From Tethya wilhelma (taxonomy: Eukaryota; Porifera; Demospongiae; Tethyida; Tethyidae): 64,000 nt of DNA. Under the pieces are notes generated by a model. That model was not told where the DNA came from. It saw only the letters and a list, made by a program, of their open reading frames with translations, and made no database searches. The stretch is taken from NCBI GenBank assembly GCA_964030475.1, contig CAXIPT010000011.1, positions 2,383,938 to 2,447,937 on the forward strand, given 5' to 3'. Made by a program: the position numbers and the translations under genes. Within the stretch, counting starts at the first letter, position 1. Every line of letters starts with the position of its first letter. This document shows positions 58,601 to 64,000 of the stretch, in pieces.

Positions 58601-60967
58601 ATTTAGGTCAGTCAGATTCATTCCAATCGTTTCCAGGAGGTCTTCCATCCTCTCTACATCTTCAGGAAAGGTCCAGTCGGTGCTAACATACTGCACGGGC
58701 ACTCTCACATCGTTCTTGGCATCTTCACAACTAAAGATCTTGTTAACAGAGAACAATTCACCAAGAACCTGACCTTCCTCTACAACCACAGGGTGATTGC
58801 CACGATTCTCTACTACTAGCTTCACCACAGAGTCATCTCCAACATCAACAATTGCATCAGGCACAGCAATCCCACACTCACTGACCAACTCAGCGCAAGG
58901 TCGAAACAAAAACTGACGATCACCGACTCCGGCTTTAGCCTTAACCAGACGAGCATGATTAGCAGGAATGCGAGTGGCTTGCAAAAGACACACCGTCCCA
59001 CCGTCCTGTGGAGCATCATTCTGCGTCAAAAGATCAACCACACCCTGTTCACTTTCAGTAACAACAGAGAAACCTAGTTGCGATTGCAAATCCGTCCCCA
59101 ATAACAACTTTACAGGAGCATTTCTCTGTACCTGCACCAAAGCTGTAGTTGCATAACCAGGTCGCGTCAGAGACACCACAACTTGACCTGAAAGGCTTAG
59201 CTCCTGTCCTCCATAAGTTGTCAACTTCAGAGCACTATTCTCAAAACGTTGTTGGGTCACCTCCCTCCACTCCTCTACGGCCTGGGCTGGATCTCGGTTT
59301 TTAGCCATTGCTCCTAGCAGAAAATCAAGGTCGGCGATGGTCACTGGAGAACCAGTATCCACCAATGCTTCCACTGAAACACCCTCCAAACCCACCTCGG
59401 CCATGATGGTTGGACCGAGCCTAACGAACTTCTCATTCTGCTGGGCCTCCGTCGTGCCGATCAAGGTAGACACCGTTGAGAGGGAGTATGCTCGTTCCAC
59501 CTCTTGCAACTGCTGCTTTAAAGCTTCCAGCGTCTTCTTCATATCGGGTTCACCTTCTGCTTCCGCAGTCAAAGACTTTACATCTCGCTTGGTCGACTCT
59601 CTCGGTTCAGAGCGTCGCTTGCTTGGGCATTGACGAGCCAGATGCTGGGTAGAACCACAATTGTAACATGACTTTGCAACAGAGGGTTGAGGTTGGGTGA
59701 GACTCAACTTAGATTCCTTAGGTGAGTCCGACAGTGTGACGGTTTTCTTGGGAGTAGCCTTCGGGTGCAAATCCCGCAGCTTCGCCTCTTCAAACCGGGC
59801 CTTCAGCAGCAACCCATCCAACTTCCCTTCTCCTCCAGCCACTTTAGTCTTAAGCTCAGGCACCAGACCACTTACAAACTGGTGTGCAAGCACCGTCTGT
59901 CCCATTTCCTCCATTTCGCGGCTACCCCTCGACGTGGACGGGTACGCCTTATGGAAAAGTGATCTCAGATCCTGGGCATAACTATCAACCGATTCACCTG
60001 GCTTCTGTCTCCTCTCATGAAAATGGCCAGCTTGAACCGCCTGGATCCTCACTGGGGTGAAGCGTCGCTTGAGTTCACTGACAAGAACATCATAGTCAGA
60101 CTTCTGTACCTGTGAGCAGGAACGATAGAAAGCAAAAGCTTGTCCCCGAAGGCGTGTAGTAAGATGCACCAACTTCGCTTGCTTGCCCCAACGACACAGC
60201 TCTGCGATTAACTCAAACTGGAATACCCAGTCCTCGAAGGTTTCACCCTCTTCGTCACCACTGAACTTAGGCAATGGAGGTAATTGTTGAGGAGTCCCTC
60301 CATATACCCTTTCCTTGTGTGTGCTGTCCACTACACTTAAATCAGACTGCTGTCCAGACAGTAACTGTTTACTTTCTGGTTGAGTAGTGAGCTTATCACT
60401 ACTGTGGTCTACAGGTTTCCCACTACACACAGCTGAAGGAGGGCTCTGGTTACTCTCTTTCTCAGCGCTAGGGCTTCCCACAGTTACAGGTGCATCTTGA
60501 GTCTCGCTATGGCTTCTCTCTAGCTCTGTCAACTCACTCACCCTTGCCTGTAATGCCCTCAGCTGATCCACCAATCGCTCTTCCCGAGCTTCCCACTTCA
60601 TGTGCTCAGCATCCACAGCTCGGAGGCGCTCCAGCTCAGCTTCCTCCGTCTGCTTGCTCATCTCTTGACCCAGCTCGTAATACATCTGTTCGTACTTTGC
60701 ACAGCGCTCGGCCGTTTCCTCCAGCTCAGCCTGCAAATCTTCTGTACGTCTCCTCTGGATCTCCAACGCCACAGTTTCGTCTGGCAAACGAAGGCCATCG
60801 TGCCCCTCCATAGCCTCAGGTTGTAAGGCCTTTAGCTCTCCAGCGAGGCGGGCATTCGTGGCCTCTAGTTCTTCTTTCTCTTGCTGCACTCGTTCCAACT
60901 GCGTCCTCAACGTGGCTCTTGACCTAGTAGCCATCACAATAGTTTGGTGCCCGTGGTATTCACTCAC
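55688..60967 (-). CDS. Gag-Pol polyprotein, Ty3/gypsy type (1,759 aa)
   Basis: Single open frame. Residues about 20-155 are coiled coil and 230-395 the Gag capsid-like region (FSGDEEGETFEDWVFQFEL). A CCHC knuckle CYNCGSTQHLARQC lies at 434-447, the aspartic protease motif ALVDTGSPVTI at 534-544, and RT with YIDDILVAS around 983-991. RNase H starts near TDASGTGLGA (1131), the integrase zinc finger is H1355/H1365/C1395/C1398, and the integrase catalytic residues are D1426, D1485 and E1521. A GPYR-type C-terminal module (about 1660) follows and no chromodomain is visible. No env-like frame follows. All catalytic residues seen are intact, so the copy may be active. The ATG at 60967 leaves a 146-bp leader after the 5' LTR. 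Confidence 0.95.
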   Translation of the reverse strand: MSEYHGHQTIVMATRSRATLRTQLERVQQEKEELEATNARLAGELKALQPEAMEGHDGLRLPDETVALEIQRRRTEDLQAELEETAERCAKYEQMYYELGQEMSKQTEEAELERLRAVDAEHMKWEAREERLVDQLRALQARVSELTELERSHSETQDAPVTVGSPSAEKESNQSPPSAVCSGKPVDHSSDKLTTQPESKQLLSGQQSDLSVVDSTHKERVYGGTPQQLPPLPKFSGDEEGETFEDWVFQFELIAELCRWGKQAKLVHLTTRLRGQAFAFYRSCSQVQKSDYDVLVSELKRRFTPVRIQAVQAGHFHERRQKPGESVDSYAQDLRSLFHKAYPSTSRGSREMEEMGQTVLAHQFVSGLVPELKTKVAGGEGKLDGLLLKARFEEAKLRDLHPKATPKKTVTLSDSPKESKLSLTQPQPSVAKSCYNCGSTQHLARQCPSKRRSEPRESTKRDVKSLTAEAEGEPDMKKTLEALKQQLQEVERAYSLSTVSTLIGTTEAQQNEKFVRLGPTIMAEVGLEGVSVEALVDTGSPVTIADLDFLLGAMAKNRDPAQAVEEWREVTQQRFENSALKLTTYGGQELSLSGQVVVSLTRPGYATTALVQVQRNAPVKLLLGTDLQSQLGFSVVTESEQGVVDLLTQNDAPQDGGTVCLLQATRIPANHARLVKAKAGVGDRQFLFRPCAELVSECGIAVPDAIVDVGDDSVVKLVVENRGNHPVVVEEGQVLGELFSVNKIFSCEDAKNDVRVPVQYVSTDWTFPEDVERMEDLLETIGMNLTDLNEDQISQLKSLLFEYRDVFALTTTELGTTEFVTHSIHTGDHPPIRQPLRRTPFALREKVAEMVEDMLDRGVITPSKSPWASPVVLVEKKDKSLRFCVDFRRLNSVTKTDVFPLPRIDDALDLLAGAKYFSTLDLSSGYWQVKMDPASQEKTAFSTYAGLYEFTVMPFGLCNAPATFQRLMENVLAGLVRKTCMVYIDDILVASKDFDDHLARLRGVFERLRSANLKLKPKKCHLMERKVTYLGYVVSEQGIATDAEKVAAVNSFPKPTCLKELRSFLGLVAYYRRFVPLFSKMANPLYSLTRKDVEFHWSPECEQAFVHLKDVLTTAPVLAYPDFSQEFLLETDASGTGLGAVLAQRQSDGSVRPISYASRTLQDHEKNYGITELEGLGVVWAVKHYRPYLYGHHCRVYTDHEALKSLLNTPQPSGKLARWGLALQEMDLEICYRPGKRNANADALSREPLSAVEDSEEPPFRVLASLRASEPAKDGDLERETESPSLVELQRADPELCEVITYLERGDLPVDSARAREVMVNKHHYSIVDGVLHRVTRDQTLRVVPPNSCREKLFHEVHDGVFAGHLKQNKIYTELGKQYWWPGMHADILKWCRSCLTCATRNPGRMVKPRLTPIPVSGPFDRVGVDVIQYVKSHSGNQYAIVFMDYLTKWPEVYPVADQSSLTIARLLVEEIIPRHGVPRELLSDRGTAFLSNLMADVYDLTGIHKLNTTAYHPQTDGLVERFHRTLTDMLAKTVDQDGRNWDEKIPYVLFSYRASLQESTQESPFYLLYGRDPQLPTEALLLPPPDRDYLDVDDYRSRMSLHMSDAWKLAQDHVKKAQQKQKRTYDKRARPVKFKEGDRIFVHMPGKKRGKAYKFAKAFAGPYRVVEVVADSGLVVKLVDKPSADSIRVSLDRVVKCPGELSDPKPTAKDSLPRNVAAAVSSDESSLVQATSEKPTISKSKTGGVWSGRLRRREDASP

Positions 60968-61093
60968 AGCCTCTCTTGCCCTGCCCAGCAGAGACGTTTC
61001 CCACAGTTTAAGGCACCTACTTGAGTTGAGAACAGAACTCGAGCAGCCAGAGAACCTTTGTTGACCGTTCGCTTCTTAGGAGAGGTCGCTGGT

Positions 61094-61111
61094 ATCCCGG
61101 ACAAGCCCCCA
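61094..61111 (-). promoter_or_regulatory. tRNA-Pro-like primer binding site
   Basis: Two bases after the 5' LTR the minus strand reads TGGGGGCTTGTCCGGGAT. It differs by one base from the tRNA-Pro primer site known from murine leukaemia virus, with T where that has C. Confidence 0.7.
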
Positions 61112-61113
61112 AA

Positions 61114-61302
61114 TGTAGCGCTTCGCTCGGTACACAGCAGTCTCTTTTATAAGTTATTCACAAATCTTTTCTTTTCAATCCGCTCAAACACAATCACTCT
61201 GCCTATACAATCAGCTGTTCTTACTTATACATACCATAATTACATTCCATACATACTAACATTACATCATTATTACTAGTCAAGTCATCAATGTCAGTTA
61301 CA
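61114..61302 (-). repeat. 5' LTR (in element orientation)
   Basis: 189 bp, begins TGTAACTGACATTGATGACT on the minus strand and ends CGCTACA. Appears identical to the other LTR. Confidence 0.93.
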
Positions 61303-61560
61303 GTTGCATGGGACTTGATTGGTGACTTGCCACGAGTCTTTTTTCGCTGGGACTTGTCAGGAGTCTAGCTTGTCTCGGGACTTGGCTTGGGATCTGCTGA
61401 GAGTCTTGACTGTAGAATCACCAAGAGGCACAGGCTTATCTGTAGACTTGATGTGAGACTTGACTGGTGACTTGCTATGAGTCTTGACTCTGGACAAGGC
61501 TTAGGACTTGACTATAGACAGTCTGGCTTAGCATTGACTGTAGACCCGAGGTGTGTGCTC
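61303..61560 (-). repeat. 36-bp array, right part, and lysine/serine-rich coding-like continuation
   Basis: After the LTR element the array resumes for about two units. Then diverged units read on the minus strand as KTHSKSPVKSHIKSTDKP and VKTLSRSQAKSRDK, keeping the K-S-P-x-K-S spacing with one or two stops. This suggests the array was an exon or is derived from one encoding a basic SPxK-type repeat protein. Confidence 0.5.
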
Positions 61561-61806
61561 CTGTTTCTTTGGGGTAGAGGTTAAAACATGGCTTAGTTAA
61601 GCGGTATCATCAGAGGGCTAATAATCACTCATTCAATACTTATAAATTATTTAGGTGTGTTACAATAACAACATACATGTGCGCAATAGCTATTTGATCA
61701 TTTGGGGGGCCAATGTCATAAAAATCATGACCCACCATGGGCATTGAAGCTGTTGATGCTACGGTGATAACAAACATTGCATATAACATATTCGCTGAAT
61801 ATCATA

Positions 61807-61973
61807 CCGTAAATTTTCACTGGTAAAATATTTTGCTTGTTAATTTTTCTCAGAGTTTAATAATTATTTTCGTCTTTATGGACGGTTCGGTAAAGATCAC
61901 AATACAAATAAAATTTTCGATGTGTTTAATTTTTGTTGGTAATGGTCGTCGACAAAAATTTCCCGATCTACGG
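61807..61973. mobile_element. 167-bp TA-flanked MITE
   Basis: Starts CCGTAAATTTTC and ends GATCTACGG, inverted at the outer bases, with TA on both sides. Interior contains AAAATTTTCG words. Non-coding. Confidence 0.55.
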
Positions 61974-63600
61974 TAATTGTGTACTTGGAGCCCATATGCA
62001 TATGTTGCCCACTAATTAGCTTTGAACTAATTTTCATTGTTTTTGTGACCGTGAGTTGAGGATGATCTCTCGGCTTAGCTGGGGGAATTGTAATGTACCC
62101 CATTAGTATTTGTCACGCTATGTATTATTACGTAATTTGTATCTCGTGATCTCAAGTCTACCTCGTGTACTTGTGTTCTTTTTTGCTGATAAAAAGTTGT
62201 CTGTCTTATTCATCGGCGGCGATCGGCGCTAGAACCTAAATATAGTCAGTTTCAAAACCTACTGGCGAGCTTTATAAACTACCCTTCTGCCCTGGTTAAC
62301 CACCAGGCGTCACAATTGGGTCAATACTGATGTTGACATTACCCGAATCACAGAGAATGATCAACATTCGTTTGACTACACTCTTCAGTCAACTGCTACC
62401 AATACCAAATCACAGGGTATCATAAATCATGAATAATTGTGCATGTGTTTCTGCCTGTATGGACCTCGTTACTTGATGTGTTAAGGTGCACATGACATAA
62501 TAATTAGACCACTTCAAGTGGTATAGTCCTATTTCTGGTCAAGAGATTTCTCAATTAAGTCAAGAGGCAAGCGGTGTGCAGCAGTTATGACTTATCATTC
62601 ATTCATTACTTAACAACATGCAACACACCATGCCACAAACTGTAAATAACAAGTTTGTCAACCCTTGGTGCACATGTGTACCAGGGGTTACGATAGTTGT
62701 TTTGTCTGTACATGTGTGTGTGTGTTCAGGTTATATCTCAAAAATGGCAGCTCCAGGCGGCATACCAATGTAAAATAATCGAGATTATCTTGAAAAAATT
62801 ACACAAAGAATTCACCAAAAGTTTGTAGTTCCTGGGTGCATGCCGATCAATATTTAAACCATTTGAATTTTAAAGTTGCCATTCCAACACTATTTTTGGT
62901 TTTTAAAAAAAAATTGAAAATTGAATGTTGAAATCCAAAAGTTTATTTTTAAAAATAAAATGCAGTGCAGTAAAACAATTCACAGCACCATGCTACTTCG
63001 CAGTGAGAGGTAGATTAATCATTTCCACAACTTCCTTATTATGTAAAATTAAAAGGAATGGCCTGTGATGATCTCCACCCACATACTGCATAAACCCAGC
63101 CTACAAATTTTGATTTCTAATTAAAGCCTACAGTGACATTGGTGTTACCAGTTAGTTTATACAAGTGTATGTAGTAGTAGGTAGTAACAGAAGTGTGATA
63201 TCAATTAGTACCATCAAGAGTGCTCCCCCTTCTTGTCCATTCTTGGTACCATGTAAAGCCTGCCTGCATGCTTTCGAAGAGAACTGAAGAAATATTGATC
63301 ACAACCTGCACCGTGGCCGCAGACAGAGGTGACAATGGCCCAATTTGATGTACCCTCATCACTCAATGTTGAACACATGCTCACCCCACGATTCAAGTTT
63401 TGAATGTTAACTGTCTTATAAATTTTCAATCTTCAAGCATATCAATACATTAGATATACACCACTGAGTTGAAACTGACAACAGTTCAAGTTGTTGACAG
63501 TCAGAGCTTTTAAATTCAATGAATCAGTTTACATGGCTATGAATTGATGAATCGGCAGCTAAGAATACAATTTGAATTTGTGGCAATGAAACAGCTAGCT
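61974..63600. other. No recognisable gene
   Basis: Contains a fragment of the dispersed family seen at 52279 (GTTTTGTCTGTACATGTGTG near 62700) and a T/A-rich stretch at 62880-62960. No coding motif. Confidence 0.5.
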
Positions 63601-63609
63601 GAAGTTTAG

Positions 63610-63963
63610 TTAATCATCATCTTCAACAGAAGACTCTTCCTGGAGGAGTTGAGTGATGGTTTCCAGAAAATCATCCAGACCAAAAAGCCTGCACGAATCT
63701 GGATATGCCCTTTCACGTCTGCACTTTGGACTGGTTTTTGTGCGGTCGCCAACATACCAGGTGTCCTCACATCCGACAATTGTTTTGCAGCAATTTGCAA
63801 AAATGATAGGCGGATTCATTGGAGTCGCCTGGCAGATGCTACATCGGAATGTTTCAAATAAAACGGTTTTTAGACCAAGGGGAATACTCATTCCTGATGT
63901 CACAGAGAAGATCTTGTTGAGTCCATCTTTGACTCCCTTCAGTTCACTCATTACATGAGACAA
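63610..63963 (-). CDS. Divergent RING-like zinc finger protein (possibly partial)
   Basis: 117 codons: MSELKGVKDGLNKIFSVTSG, then FRCSICQATPMNPPIIFANC, CKTIVGCEDTWYVGD and KTSPKCRRERAYPD, ending LLQEESSVEDDD. The layout is that of small RING-like proteins known to me from fish and cnidarians ('F.C.IC....P......CC...GC..C...W....CP.CR'). Here the cysteine expected after GCED and the first cysteine of the last pair (SPKC for CPKC) are missing, so zinc binding may be impaired or the frame is decaying. An upstream exon beyond the window end is possible. Confidence 0.5.
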   Translation of the reverse strand: MSHVMSELKGVKDGLNKIFSVTSGMSIPLGLKTVLFETFRCSICQATPMNPPIIFANCCKTIVGCEDTWYVGDRTKTSPKCRRERAYPDSCRLFGLDDFLETITQLLQEESSVEDDD

Positions 63964-64000
63964 CTTATATGTTCTATAATCCGCTTGGAACGTTTAGGGG

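Larger units (their letters stand above)
55488..61302 (-). mobile_element. Complete Ty3/gypsy-type LTR retrotransposon
   Basis: 5.8 kb, transcribed on the minus strand. The 189-bp LTRs at 55488-55676 and 61114-61302 look identical by eye and have TG...CA termini. GTTG flanks both sides (55484-55487 and 61303-61306), a 4-bp target duplication within the 36-bp array. Primer site and a purine-rich tract are in the expected places and the single Gag-Pol frame is open. Identical LTRs indicate a recent insertion. Confidence 0.95.

Noticed and set aside
60490..60813. Open frames on the plus strand within 55688-60967
   Set aside because: Shadows of the intact Gag-Pol frame on the other strand, with matching boundaries and no motifs.

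Overview
This is a stretch of nuclear DNA from an animal, AT-rich, with GT-AG introns and very dense in transposable elements. The best guess is a sponge or another early-branching invertebrate. The reasons are a DZIP3-type HEPN / NACHT / WD40 immune-receptor-like gene, DIRS-type retroelements, Ty3 and hAT copies, and many short inverted-repeat elements. No ribosomal, organellar or marker gene is present, so the assignment is inference.

Layout. 1-4.5 kb holds a decayed DIRS-type retroelement on the minus strand: Gag, reverse transcriptase / RNase H, and tyrosine recombinase remnants. 4.5-7.3 kb holds two non-autonomous DNA transposons, one with TA target duplications and unusual GGTTA/TAACC-rich ends, a hAT transposase tail, and a small OB-like coding remnant. 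7.3-10.7 kb and 17.1-20.5 kb are two direct copies of one ~3.4 kb segment, namely the 3' end of a WD40 gene plus its downstream flank. Between them lies a complete 4.63 kb DNA transposon (11016-15645) with 32-bp perfect terminal inverted repeats, a TTA target duplication and a broken ~1,080-codon DDE transposase gene. A second transposon (11421-12425) is nested inside that gene. 15.7-17.0 kb is an inverted copy of the 4.5-6.9 kb block; it supplies an empty site for the TA element.

The main host gene runs on the minus strand from 34662 to 19975. Five exons join in perfect phase to encode a HEPN (DZIP3-like), coiled-coil, NACHT, WD40 protein of about 1,700 residues. A short first exon was not found. 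Its 6.3-kb last intron holds a pogo/Tigger-like MITE, an 800-bp palindrome and other repeats. 35-41.6 kb is almost entirely MITE-type elements. One has a TATACT duplication and ATCGAT-rich arms; another has 42-bp perfect inverted repeats and a 9-bp duplication. 41.7-43.5 kb holds a DIRS Gag-like reading frame (plus) and a separate uncharacterised gene (minus), which meet at a single N. 46-51 kb holds non-LTR reverse transcriptase, hAT (DUF4371-like) and unidentified decayed coding remnants. 53-54.5 kb has weak exons of an unknown gene. 55.5-61.3 kb is a young Ty3-type LTR retrotransposon (189-bp LTRs that look identical, one intact 1,759-aa Gag-Pol frame, tRNA-Pro-like primer site). It is inserted into a 36-bp tandem array that reads as a 12-residue basic repeat. 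The window ends with a divergent RING-like frame.

Single N characters at 2142, 10741, 42628 and 48436 coincide with abrupt breaks in homology, so several junctions and the large duplication may be assembly joins or retained alternate haplotypes.
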